A DNA stretch of 64,000 nucleotides, from contig BLAL01000004.1 of assembly GCA_015698045.1 (NCBI GenBank), positions 62,001-126,000 of the forward strand, read 5' to 3'. This DNA is from Rhizophagus clarus. Lineage: Eukaryota > Glomeromycota > Glomeromycetes > Glomerales > Glomeraceae. The translations under genes were made by a program, and so were the position numbers. This document shows, piece by piece, positions 48,394 through 59,825 of the stretch. Under the pieces are notes generated by a model that did no database searches, was not told the DNA's origin, and worked only from the letters and a program-made list of their open reading frames with translations. How positions within the stretch are numbered: the stretch's first letter is position 1; each line of letters opens with the position of its first letter.

Positions 48394-49385
48394 TAGAGCT
48401 TGGAACTGGTTAAGCCTAACCAGTTAATTAACCAGTTTAGACAGTTAACCGGTTAAGACATCTATTAACCGGTCAAATTAATCGGTTAAATGCAGATCAT
48501 TGTCATATATAGATAATATGTAACATCTCGGAGAATTTTTTTTGCAATTTTTTACTGTTTAACGATAATTTTATTTAAATATTTTTTAAGTCAATAAATT
48601 TTTTTGTTTAAATAGGACACTAAAAAATAAATATCTTTATTTTATAAATTACAATTATAACTGAACTGCCGAAGATGATAATTTTTCTGATTACTTTAAC
48701 AAATATATTACAGAAAAACCAGATTATACTTACAATCCTTATAAATGATGGAATAAACATAAAAAAGATTTCTCATAATATTCATATTTAATCCTAATCC
48801 CTAATTCTAACTCTAATCCTAATCTCTAACTCTAACTCTAACCTTAATCCTTAACCCTAACCCTAACCCTATATTTAATTGTAATAATGGTTATAATACT
48901 GGCCAGAATTAAATGATCAGCATACAAATTTCCTTTTTTAGAATAGATGTGAAACCAACCTGACCAGATTTTTGCAAAAGAAAAAATTTCCTTTTTTGGA
49001 ACTTTGTATAATACAAAATTTCTTTTTTCAGAATACAAAACTTCTGATTTTTATAGGGAGTAAAATTTTCTTTTTTGGATTTTGTGTAATGTCATGTGAT
49101 AATATGGCCAATAAAAATAAGGTTATACAATTTAAATTTATTTATACAGGTATTCTAAATGTTACAAATATTTTTAATTATATAGATATAAAATGTTTAA
49201 TATTTACTAGCCGTTCTATACAATAAATTGAAAAAAACATATTATAAACTGGTTAATAACCGGTTAACTATATCACAAATTAACCGATCAATTAACTGAT
49301 TAATTAACTGGTTAATTAACCAGTTAAGGTACTTTTTAACTGATTTTTAACTGGTTAAGGTTTTTTATACCAGTTCCAAGCTCTA
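48394..49385. mobile_element. hAT-type non-autonomous element with telomere-like tract
   Basis: Both ends are TAGAGCTTGGAACTGGT in inverted orientation, flanked by 8-bp duplications GATTAATG (48386-48393) and GATCAATG (49386-49393), which differ by one transition. Subterminal parts repeat AACTGGTTAA/TTAACCGGTTAA in both orientations over about 130 bp at each end. The interior is non-coding and carries a CCCTAA-like tract. Length 992 bp. Confidence 0.82.
48785..48872. repeat. Interstitial telomere-like repeats (CCCTAA)n, degenerate
   Basis: A run of about 14 six-base units going from degenerate TAATCCTAATCCCTAATTCT and CTAACTCTAAC to perfect AACCCTAACCCTAACCCTA at 48854-48872. It matches the vertebrate/fungal-type telomere repeat TTAGGG on the other strand. 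It sits inside the hAT-type element, about 400 bp from its left end. Confidence 0.85.
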
Positions 49386-50185
49386 GATCAATGTTTTGAG
49401 GGCTGTCAATATGTAAAAAGAAAATTCACAATAACTGAATGACATACTGTATATAGTTCCCTATAATTATAAGAACAATAATATCGCATATCAATAAAAT
49501 TGATCTAGAATTCTAGATATTAGCCACTTGACTCCTTTATTAAATTGAGTTCTGTTCAATAAAAGAATGTTATTATGTAAAAAGAAAATTCACAATTACT
49601 GAATGAATATCAATAAAATTGATCTAGATGTCAGTATTTGGTTCTTTACTACTTTTTTTGTGTAAATGAGTTCTGTTTAATGAAGAATGTCAATATGTAA
49701 AAAGGAAATTCATAATCTAGATGAGCAGGTGTATCAAAAGATAATAATTTTTTTTACTATTGATTATAATTACTAAAATTGGTTGATTATTTGTATGATT
49801 ATAATTACTAAATATTGTGTATTATAATTAGAATTGCGAAATTACAGTATCAAAAAAAATTTGATGTAACAGCTTAAAAAAAAGGTGAGAAAAAAATTTT
49901 TTGTAGTTCTAAATATAAATTTTGACAGTTTCCCCACTTATTAAACTAAGTTTTTGGCTTGAATCGATTTAAAATTATTTTATCAAGCAAAAAAACATCA
50001 TCATTAAAAGAACTCTTGTTCAACTTCCTACCCATTTTTTCAGCGAAAGAAAAAGCAAAAGTGAGTATAGTAAAATTATTATAAATTTGATTTAGATTAT
50101 TAGAAATATGGTTAATAACATTTATATAATTAGAGTTATTGTTATATCTTCACATAATTGGTTAATTTGATATAATTTTAAGAAT
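49386..50185. repeat. Tandem units of about 145 bp, then AT-rich DNA
   Basis: About 49400-49720 holds three units with GTCAATATGTAAAAAGAAAA, TTCACAAT, ACTGAATGA and AATAAAATTGATCTAGA. From 49730 on it is AT-rich. A possible exon end (CGAAAGAAAAAGCAAAAGTG) lies near 50043. Confidence 0.6.
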
Positions 50186-50942
50186 CCATCTTCTATTAGT
50201 GATAAGGATGATTACAAGAACTTCGTTAAACAAATATGTATTACAATCGTCAAAAAACAACCTGATGCTTTTTTGTTTTTGTTATCTATCAGTAATGGGT
50301 TATATTTTATAAGTGGTCAAATTGGATACATAGATCCTATTGTATTTAATAATGAGAATTTCATTCATAATAATAATATTCTTTTGGTATTTTCATATAC
50401 TGATGCTCAGTAGGATATGTATGTAAAGACATGTGTTAGGACGTTCTCTTTTCAATTTGTTATTACACTTAATGTTGATCAACAACATGCACTCAAAAGT
50501 AAGCTTCTTGAATACGAGAAGGCTAATCCTAAAATATTCAAACCACTTTTTGATTGGGAGGTATGATTAGTGATACTTTAACTGTAACAGGAGCTATTTT
50601 TAAGCAAATGGGTTGATAGTATCATTTTGTTATCATGATTTATTTATTTGTAATAAATAATGAAATTAAACCCAAAATCATTAGAGTTAATTATAAATAC
50701 TCTTATACAAGCTGACTTATGCAAAACTGGTTTCAAAAATTGAAATCTGGAACCAAAATGCCAAAAAACTAACACCCATAATATTCTGATATTAGTAAAA
50801 TGAATGTCAATGAGTATGATACTTTTTTTAAAACCTTTAAACGTTATGATGAGCATCATGCTATAATTGGAAATATCATTGTTTGGACTTTAAAATCACT
50901 TAATAGTAGTCTGCAAAGCATTCTCATCGTAACTTAGAAATG
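50186..50942 (+). pseudogene. Unknown gene fragment, two coding blocks
   Basis: Block 1 (about 50184-50562) reads SSISDKDDYKNFVKQICITI, GLYFISGQIGYIDPIVFNNE, TDAQ-stop-DMYVKTCVRTF and KLLEYEKANPKIFKPLFDWE, then a GTATGA donor. Block 2 (about 50656-50936) reads EIKPKIIRVNYKYSYTS-stop-LM, WFQKLKSGTKMPKN-stop-HP and FFKTFKRYDEHHAIIGNIIV, ending VT. Stops within otherwise open frames fit the C:G to T:A pattern seen elsewhere. Family unknown. Confidence 0.45.
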
Positions 50943-52335
50943 ATCGAGATCACACTTGTGTAATAAAAAAACATTTTTTTGTTAAAGTGAACACCATTTC
51001 TTTTTTTATTTATAAAAATGTCAAATTATTCAGTCTTTGTCTTTGATGTGAAAAAATGGCCCTGAAGGACAAATGGTGTGCGCACGCTACCATTTTTAAA
51101 TAAATTAAGCCAACTCTTATTATTTATCAATAATAGCCATAAATATTTATCAATAAATTATTATATTGTATTATAAATATGGCTTATTGATGACATGGCA
51201 GACAATCTAATAACGAAAATAAAATTCTACATTATTATTTGCCTTGTCGCATGTATTTTTTTTAAAAAAAATAAAAAATTTAAATAATACTAACTAATTA
51301 AAGCTATTATTTGTTCAGCTAACTGATGTTGATGAAATGGATCATCACCACAGGTATAAAATATCTAAATATAATGAACAAATAAAAAAACTGATAATCA
51401 TATAAAGCTAATAATTGATGAACTCAACAAATCAAAAAAAAAAGACTTTAATCATAATTACAACAGAGCATAAATAGATCACATGGTGAAGATAGTGATA
51501 AAAAAACAAAAATATTTATAGGAATTGGCAGGATCAGAAAAAAACAAAAAATTAATAGAAAAATAACTAATATGGATTGTACTGCAACTATTCTTGAGTC
51601 TTTAAATATAAAAGTGCCTAATTATTTTGATTCAATATTATTTTTGCCTTATATATATATATTTTTTACTTATTCATGAATATTATCATTTTTTTTCTAA
51701 ACAAGTGAATTTTAATTTTATAATTGATTGAATTAATAAACTTGAAGGTTATTTTTGATTTGCAAATTGATACTGATTTTACATGTAATAATTTATAATT
51801 GATGTTCTAAGTAAAAAATATTAAAAGGCCTACAAACGATCAATTGGTGCATTCTGCTACACCTTATTAGCTATGACAAAGCCAGGTTAAATTTTATTTA
51901 ACCTTTATTATTTAACTTAGATTTTGATCTGAAATTAATGTATTTTCTTTATTAAAATCGAAAAATATACATTATTTCATGAACATTCATCCAATCTTTA
52001 AATTATTTAACAAAAGGCAGTTAACTTTAACCAAAATATTGAAATTACGTTCTAAAGTTGATTGATAGATAGATATAAAATATATAAATGTAAATTTCTC
52101 TATATGTTTTGAATGAAGAGAATAAACGAAAAGAAAAACAAATAAAATGAAAGGTAAGTGATGAAATGAAAGAAGTGAAAGGAAAGTGATGGTTAAAATA
52201 GAGGGAAAAATAGAAGGAAAATGATAAACAAATGGAAAACAAAATGGAAAGTTAAATGGAAGGAAAAGTAGTAAAATCATTGAAAATAAAACAAGAAGCA
52301 AAATGAGATAAATAAAATCATTATAGTATAATACA
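50943..52335. other. AT-rich region with exon-like fragments
   Basis: Possible exon ends near 51316-51352 (FVQLTDVDEMDHHH then GTATAA) and 51521-51645 (IGRIRKKQKINRKITN) do not form a gene. About 52090-52310 is a G/A-rich tract of AAATGGAAGGAAAA-type repeats. Confidence 0.35.
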
Positions 52336-52705
52336 CAGGTCGAAATTAGTTAAATAGGGTATCAATAGGGTATCAATAGGTTATCAATCGGCTATCAATA
52401 GGCTACCCTATTGGTAGCCTATTGAACTTGCGCCATAATCTATCACCAATCAGGTAGGCTGATTGATAACCTATTGATACCCTATTGATATCCTATTGAT
52501 ACCCTATTTAATAAAAATACCAATAGGATACTAATAGGTTATCAATAAGTTATCAATCGGCTATCAATCAGCCTGCCCGATTGGTGACGGATTATGGCGC
52601 AAGTTCAATAGGCTACCAATAGGGTAGCTTATCGATAGCCGATTGATAACCTATTGATACTCTATTGATACTCTATTGATACCCTATTTAACTAATTTTG
52701 ACCTG
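52336..52705. mobile_element. Fold-back element made of CTATTGATAACC repeats
   Basis: The whole 370 bp is one imperfect palindrome. Left end CAGGTCGAAATTAGTTAAAT; right end reversed CAGGTCAAAATTAGTTAAAT. Both arms continue through GGGTATCAATAGGGTATCAA-type repeats, GGCTACCCTATTGGTAGCCT or variants and TTGAACTTGCGCCATAAT, to a TTTAATAAAAATA loop near 52510. Each arm also contains its own small inverted repeats. A 6-8 bp AATAAT-type duplication at the flanks is uncertain. No coding capacity. Confidence 0.85.
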
Positions 52706-52788
52706 TAATAATAAGAAGTATTAAGCAAAAATTAAAATGAAACCTAAAACATACATTTACTGTGTGCAGAACAATGAACCTAACTCTT

Positions 52789-53682
52789 TTAAATAAAATA
52801 GATAGAAATTAATGCTACTTCTTTTTTTTCATTTTTAATCTGTTTTATGTCAACTAAAATATTGTCCCATTCTTTCTTTAATGGAATATCCCAATGCGAA
52901 ATAGGAATTAGACATATAAACCACTAGGTTTCACCACAATAAGAACTATAATCACAAAATCTATAGAATCTTTTAGACAAATGCTCTCAAAATGAAGTAT
53001 GTATTCTATCGTTTATATATTTCCCAATTTTTTTTCTTACCAACTTTTCTTCTCCCAATTCCTTTTTAAATTTATTCTTATATAATTCTAGCAATTTATA
53101 ATTTTTATATACAGTAAAAAAACTATTATTATTATCACTTTTACTATGATTATAAATATCATCAATGCATTCATTAATCCTATGTTCATCATTGCTGGCA
53201 TTACGAAACTCATCCATAAGATCAATTTATAATGTCAAATTAATATAGTCTTTAATTTAAAAGATTCAAATTTTTTTATAAAATTATTTATAACAACTTC
53301 ATTTGAAGAGCAGCATACTCTTTTATTATCTAATTGAACCATTAATCCAATTTCATGAAATATTTTATTAAGATCATCTTCTTTCTGTAATTTCCCATTA
53401 ATATAATATTTAAAAGAACCATTTATATTATATTTTTTTCAATAACAATAAATGATTTTTATTAATAACTATGATATCATCTTCGTTAACAGTAAATAAT
53501 TTAATCACTTATAAAAAAAATTTTTTTATGATATAAAATGTTGAACAGTACTTACCAGACTTCGTTAAAAAGTCAATCGATAATCTAATGTTTTTGGTAT
53601 TTAATATGAAAACAAATTAATATTTCTTTTTTAAAGAGAAAATAAATAAAAAATTTTACCAGTTGTTTTTTTCACTAGCCAT
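52789..53682 (-). pseudogene. Unknown gene, decayed
   Basis: First exon 53660-53682 (MASEKNNW split at a GTAAAA donor). Later blocks are KLFTVNEDDIIVINKNHLLL (about 53440-53510), NINGSFKYYINGKLQKEDDL with FHEIGLMVQLDNKRVCCSSN (about 53260-53430), and 52789-53217 (MDEFRNASNDEHRINECIDD, then KELGEEKLVRKKIGKYINDR). The last block continues in the same frame past two stops (SF-stop-EHLSKRFYRF, GET-stop-WFICLIPISHW) to a TAA at 52789. A frame change lies near 53225. Not recognised. Confidence 0.45.
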
Positions 53683-54864
53683 CTAAAATTCAAAAAATAA
53701 AAAAAAGTTGCTTTTTATAAATAAAATTGTGTCACTTTAATTTTTATTGGACAACCAGAAATTTCATGTGAAAAATATCAACATTTAAATTTTTTGATGT
53801 ACAGAATGAGATTGTTTATTTTTTTGAAAATAATTCTTTTTGATAAATAAATACTAACAATTTTAAATATTTAAAATAAAGGGAATCCTACATTTTGACA
53901 AAATCATTATTCCAAATTGATGTTAGTATATGAAGGTGCTGTATTCATATTACTTTTATTTTGAGATCAAATCTGCATTTATCAAAAAATTCTTTTAATA
54001 AAACCAAATCTGCAACAAAAATTTATTGTTTATTTTTTCATGATTTTGAATATTTAGATCCTACATTTCGACCTACAGAGCGCCTTCGACCAGGTGATCG
54101 GCTCACATGACGAATATAGAGATGACGTATGAATATCTAAGCCACCCACGTGATTCGAAATAAAGATAATCCGTCAATTCAGTCTATGTGAATATCCTAG
54201 GCAGTTACCGGTGAGATAATAGGACTCATTATTGGGGAGGATTTTCTTTCATATTTTCCGTCACGATAATAATAACCTCTATCATGTTCATGGTTCACCA
54301 TATTCATTATATCCACCGTATCCATCATCGGAATCGGAGTCATGGTCGCCATCATCCGCATTAACAGGGCCTGAAGAATTAAAGTCATAAGATACAGGAA
54401 TAGATGAGGTTGATTCGCTCACCTCAGCTGAAACCGCCTCCGATGCATCCTCATTTTTACTTTGACTTGGTCTATCATATTGGAGACATGAATAAGTATC
54501 CAAGATGGTTATTAATAGGCTCGTTTTTTCTCAATAAATTGACATTTATAGTATTATTTAATGTAACGACAGCTTATCAGATTTAGTTCGAGAATATATG
54601 ACTCATTTCTGTGCTAGAGAAGAGAAAAGAGTATAGTAATGTTATGAATACATGCACATACAAATGAGCTATATGTTACAATATGTTTCAAATAGGAATC
54701 ATTTTTATTTAACGCAATTTTCCATGACAATTTCTTAATTTTTTTGATGATGTCATCCCTATTAATCCCAGCGGAAAAAATTGTTGTCTACTCTTTGACA
54801 AACTAAATAATGCAGAGAAATAAACGTTATATTCTATCTTAATTCCAGATTTTTGCTCTGGAGT
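53683..54864. other. Intergenic; one Asp/Gly-rich open stretch
   Basis: 54288-54503 on the minus strand encodes SKNEDASEAVSAEVSESTSS and DDGDHDSDSDDGYGGYNEYG without an in-frame ATG; a second frame continues with HEHDRGYYYRDGKYERKSSP. Its composition is gene-like and GC-richer than its surroundings, so a small spliced acidic protein is possible but not supported. The rest is AT-rich. Confidence 0.35.
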
Positions 54865-57535
54865 CTAAACTATCACTTCCTCATCATAATTCAGTTTACC
54901 ATCATTCTCGTATGTTTTCCGTCTTGTTGGTGAAGACTTAACAGCACTTTCATTGATAAGAGATCTTCGTTGAAATTTACTCTTTTGTTTATACAAACTT
55001 TGAACAAAGTGATGAAGATCCATGACACGTTGCTGATGATAAAAGACAGATGTTAAAAGTATTATTTACGATAGAAGCACTGCGATGAAGATAATTATTA
55101 CCTTAAAAGTAAACATTATTTCTATAATATTTAAAAGTTCTGCCAATTGACCAGAATTATCGGGAATTGTAAATCCTTCAAATTGATCTACTAGATAAAG
55201 GTCGTCAACATAATGCATTGAATAGAAACAAAAAGTTTTTCCTACACAAATAAAAATTAGAAAATGTCAAACACCAATAAAATAATGAAACATGCAGTGG
55301 ATTATGTGGATAATTACTATAAATATGAATGCCAAATGTTTCGGCTTTACAAATTCCGTTTTCATCGACTCCTTGTTTACTGAGTAATGTTCGTAATCGG
55401 AATAATCCGAGTTGCATCGCTGTCAAATTTAATGATTTTGTCAATTGAAATTAAAGAAAAATAAAAAAGCAGAACTATTTTCTACTTACACTTTAAAATT
55501 TTCTCTCGATCCCCTATCATTTTTTGATCGTCATGTATGCAGGCGTTACCTACGACTTCACAAAACCCTATTTGATAATCAACATTGTTTGCCTTCATTA
55601 TTAATATAGCGTCATGTTCCCATCCAACGGAACGTCGTTGCCCTTGTGGTCTTGCAGAATTTTTCTGATCTTTACGATCTGTGTTTTCGACTTCACCCCT
55701 TTGTTAGCAATAAAACTTGTATTAATATTTGATAAATATTTTCAAGAGATAAGAGATCGCAAGAGAAAACCTACGTCCTAACACGAACAGAATTATATGT
55801 GTCTAGAAAAATATCCTCTATAATACGATTAACAATCCTATCTCTGTAGGAATATTCGGATAAATCACAATCGTGAAGTGGGTTTATTGGTAGCTGGAAA
55901 CACAGTAAACTATAATAGAATAAAGTCGATGTAGAAATTATCCAAAAAAAAAATTATACTATACTTACAATGCATTAAAAACCGATTTGATCCATTGCGT
56001 AGGCCATCCTCGAGTAAAACTATATGTGTCACGATTTACAATTGAAGTCTCATCAAATAAAACGGGCAATTTCATCAAATTCGCATCGTATCCGAACGTC
56101 GCATCATTGATGCCATTATTGTACTTGTTTAATAACGTTTTAACATTCTCGTTCATCCCACTACTGGAAGGTAACGTTTTCTTCTCAGCCTGAAAAAAAA
56201 AACAGTATTGAATTAGATTGTTAAAAATAATACAGGCATGATAAGATAACTAACATTAATCCAATCTGTTTCTAGTTTCGACCACTCATCTTTATTGAAT
56301 ATTAACTTGATTACATCACAATCGTTTTCCTCTGGCAAGAAGACAATTTTATATCGACCAATTCCACCGACCCCTATCAGTCTTTCAATGATTGGATTCT
56401 ACGACAGACAAGAATTTATTAAATGATGAACCTTGTGAACAAACCAATATGCGCAAGATATCAGACCTCTGACAACGTCATATCTATCTCGTCAACTTCG
56501 ATATCGTTTTGTCTTGATGATGATTCTCTTACTTTTATCTTTAGGCAATTCCAATGATTTTTCGACAACATTCAAAAAATCTTCATTATAATTCGGTATA
56601 ATTCTCCCACTCCTAGTCTTACGTTGCTTTTGTTTACCAATTTTGGAGCTAGACTCATCATCATCGACCTATATGTTAAGAAAGAATGAAGCATCTTACC
56701 ATTATTATGCAAGGCATTGAGCAATTCTTCTGTACCTCTTCCGGTTCTTCATCTGTCGTTTCTTCTCGATGATGTTTTCTCTGACGGTTATCAATATTTT
56801 GAGTTCCAGAGTTTCCAGCTGTTAAAATCTGGTGTTCTACCTAATTGATAAAAATATTACTAAGTATTATTATTATTTTGTAAAATTTCAGATCAGAATC
56901 CTAACCTGTAGCGTCCTAATATTAAGTGTTGTATCCGGCAACATTTTCTTTTTTGATGCAGTCCAGTGCTAATAAAATAACAAAATGCAAGATTAAAAAA
57001 CTAAATGCGTCGAACTATGAGTTCATCACTATAGACTAAGAGTCACAGCTTGCGCACAAGCGTCGAACTAAGGGTTCATCACTACAAACTAAGAGTTATA
57101 GCTTGCGCTTGAAGAGGGAACTAGGAGTTCATAACTGTGACTAAGAGTCAACAGCTTTCCTTCTAGGAAGAACTAAGAGTTCATAACTGTGACTAAGAGT
57201 CAACAGCTTTCCTTCTAGGAAGAACTAAGAGTTCATAACTGTGACTAAGAGTCAACAGCTTTCCTTTATGGAGTTACCTATTTCAACTTAAAAATTCTTC
57301 CGTACTCGTTAAACACTAACAAACATACTTTCCAGTAATCCAAGATTTCTTGAGCCTTTCTTTTTCGCGTTTCGTCCAATATATATTCTGAATTTGAATT
57401 TGCAATCTTCTGTAGATCCTTTTTTATACTATCCAACAATTTCTTTCGTCCCTTTTGCTTATAAGTTTTATAATAATATTCTATTATCTTATCGCATGTC
57501 CAATCTTTTATCGCGAAAAAGCGATAGAAGTCCAT
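54865..57535 (-). CDS. Intact 12-exon gene, PD-(D/E)XK-like C-terminal half
   Basis: Exons (minus strand): 57329-57535, 56906-56968, 56736-56840, 56533-56668, 56467-56495, 56255-56398, 55969-56189, 55775-55909, 55490-55698, 55318-55419, 55102-55241, 54865-55032. All introns are GT-AG and all phases agree; the total is 1659 nt, 552 aa. The start is MDFYRFFAIKDWTCDKIIEY. Exons 3-4 are charged (EETTDEEPEE, KQKQRKTRSGR). The conserved-looking core is DCDLSEYSYRDRIVNRIIED, then VGWEHDAILIMKANNVDYQI, GFCEVVGN, FCFYSMHYVDDLYLVDQFEG and FTIP. The spacing of the Glu helix, D in HDAI and E in CEVV suggests a PD-(D/E)XK-like fold, though the usual Lys is a Val, so nuclease activity is doubtful. I recall this as a multi-copy family in Rhizophagus; function unknown. 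No stops or indels, unlike its neighbours. Confidence 0.85.
57005..57262. repeat. Intronic tandem repeat of 52-54 bp
   Basis: Five units within intron 1 of the 12-exon gene. Two diverged ones (CGAACTATGAGTTCATCACT and CGAACTAAGGGTTCATCACT) are followed by three nearly identical ones (GTTCATAACTGTGACTAAGA, GTCAACAGCTTTCCTTCTAG). They account for most of the 360-nt intron, by far the longest in the gene. Confidence 0.85.
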
Positions 57536-57982
57536 GAGGAGAATCTAATCTTTGTCATCATATCCATATATGATATATCTGATACGTCATTATTACGCGT
57601 CTACATACGTCGCACAGAATTATCTCGGCAGATAATTTTTCCGAATAGTACGATCTTCATTTTTTATTTAAGGAGGATCACCTCGTATATGTGAAGACAA
57701 AATTACTTGTCAAAACAAGCTGTTATGTCAGAATACATGATACAACTATATATAGAAACTATATCTATGTCGGGATCTGATTTAGTTATTATCAATATAA
57801 AAGAGATAACCTAAACCACTATAAAAAAAAACAAAAATAAGAAATAAAACAAAAAGTAACACACTGGGAAAGTAAAAAAAGGGGAAAGACCAGGTCATAA
57901 ACCTTTCTTAGGCCGTAGCAAAATGTGGAAATGCCCGATCTATGCTAAAATCCTATGAAATGAAAGAAGATAAAATGAATTA
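57536..57982. promoter_or_regulatory. Presumed promoter region of the 12-exon gene and spacer
   Basis: Sequence upstream of ATG 57535 is of mixed composition with no clear TATA element at a fixed distance. It is assigned only by position. The part from about 57780 to 57982 is the 3' flank of the ORF1-like pseudogene that ends at 57983. Confidence 0.25.
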
Positions 57983-59387
57983 CTAGGTTAGCAATTTTCC
58001 GTCTAGCTTCTGTATAAGAGTTTTGAGAAGCGTGCATAAGTCGTCCGAAACTGCGGTCTTTTTACGAGACTTGTTCTTTTTCGATTTGGACTTCTTATGG
58101 TCAGGGCAAACCTGGCCCTGTTTGGGATGATTTGATTGTCGAGTTTTCTGAGTGGTACCACTCTTGTTATCTTTAGTCTTCTTCGACTTAATCGGTAAGG
58201 GCGTCCTGGAATTCGTCAACTTTATTTTGTCTGTCTGTAAGGTGAGTGCTCGCATCAACCTTTCATGCATTTCAAAATAGAGTATTCCTTTAAGCCCTTG
58301 TTTATCCTTGATGATTTTTCACGCAGCAGCTCTCGTATATTGAAGGAGAGATTCACCATTAGGGGGTGAATTTGCTATATATTGCATCTTCAGTAGTGTC
58401 GGCAGGGAAGTGGAAGGAGGCTTGAAAAATTTCTTGACTCTTTCTTTGTGCAAGCTTCCATTTGCCAGGGAACCACCTGACCCATATACCTCCTAGTTAG
58501 GCATCAAGATGAACTCGGTATCTTTTGTGGGGTTTAAAACTATATCCACACGAATCGTGTAGTATTTATGTTGAGTCTTGAGGGAAATGTTTAAAACGCG
58601 GCCCCAGTCAGAAAAGGCAGACCTTATTTTATCTGAGGACCATTTGGTGGGTATATCGTAGACCATGATAGTTCAGCGTTGATGATTTTGACTGTCATGA
58701 ACAATATTATTATCGCACGTGACTTTCTGAATCGATGCTTGCTTCTCTTTGCCTTTTTTAGATTTTGTGGCTGGAAGTGTTATGACAGGAGGTGATCACA
58801 GATACATCCCGCGTAATTATCAGATCAGCTGCCAAATTTGGAGTAAAACTCGTGGCATCTGCTGATAACTTACTATCTATGACCATAGTCTGAGATTCTG
58901 TAGATATAATTAGTGCGCTTTGTTCCGGTTGTGCCCATGATTGCTGTGGCTCCAAGTCTTCGAAGTTGGTACCTTGAGAGGGCGGCTGTAACATATCTTT
59001 GACCCTGACATAAAGTCTATCTAGTGTTAAACGCAAATGCTTTTTTCCTAGACTGGCAATTATGCAGAGGGCGTTGGGGCAAGAAGCGTTTTTAGCTCCT
59101 ATAAACTGGCGGTCTTCTTTTTGAAACAAGTTTTGCTTACCAACGACATAAGCGAGCATTTTGTATTGTCTGTCTTGTTTATTAGATTTTCCTGTGGGGG
59201 ACACTGAGTATACCTGACTTAAGTCAGCTGTCAATTCATCCTCAAAGGTTTTTATAACTCTGTGATGGTTGTGGACCAAGTTTTCCATCTTCTCTATATG
59301 TATTTTGTCTGCGTATTTTTTGACAAAAAATTTGTGAGAAAGAGTTTTTAGATTTTTTATAGTACGATCTTCATGTCTAAGCCACAA
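57983..59387 (-). pseudogene. Second LINE ORF1-like RRM protein, decayed, 5'-truncated
   Basis: An upstream open frame 58758-59387 (KNLKTLSHKFFVKKYADKIH, then GAKNASCPNALCIIASLGKK) shifts once near 58790. It then continues in one frame to TAG at 57983 with three stops (QR-stop-TIMV, MPN-stop-EVYG, RAAA-stop-KIIKD). The RRM-like part is TIMVYDIPTKWSSDKIRSAF and WGRVLNISLKTQHKYYTIRV (about 58510-58650). It is followed by FFKPPSTSLPTLLKMQYIAN and a basic tail rich in Lys and Ser. It is similar in plan to the copy at 37577-39166 but not a recent duplicate. No RT follows. The frame is open at the 5' end without an ATG. Confidence 0.65.
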
Positions 59388-59825
59388 TTGCGAACTTAAA
59401 GATATAAAAAATCACGTGATAATTTATTATAAATTGGTATGGCAAATCGTAATGCTAATTTTCTGTGTAATATAAACTTTTGTAATACTTAACACAGAAA
59501 GATTAAACTTATATGGTTAGAAAGCCACGATCTAGGAGAATGTATTTTTGAACTAAAAAGTCATTATTTTTTAATGACCTTTTTTAAAAACCTTCGTATG
59601 AAGTTGTGAATGAGCTTTCTTTTTTGCGAATGAGCAAATAGGACTTTTATTGGCTCCCCAGTTACTGGTGTCGACTCATTAAAAGAACACATAATACTTT
59701 AGTTTTTTTTTGTTGAAAGCGTACATTTTCAAAAATATTTGTATGTATTTAGTTTTAAATTGAAGGAAGAATTATATTGTACAAAATTATTAATATTTAT
59801 TATTAACATTTTACTTTTTACGTGT
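59388..59825. other. Intergenic spacer
   Basis: AT-rich, no frame. A small hairpin AAAAGTCATTATTTTTTAAT / GACCTTTT lies at 59547-59586 and could act in 3' end formation, but nothing else supports this. Confidence 0.3.

Noticed and set aside
51987-52301. A 104-codon hydrophobic frame on the minus strand
   Set aside because: It is the complement of a G/A-rich simple repeat; the Phe/Leu/Ser composition reflects the DNA.
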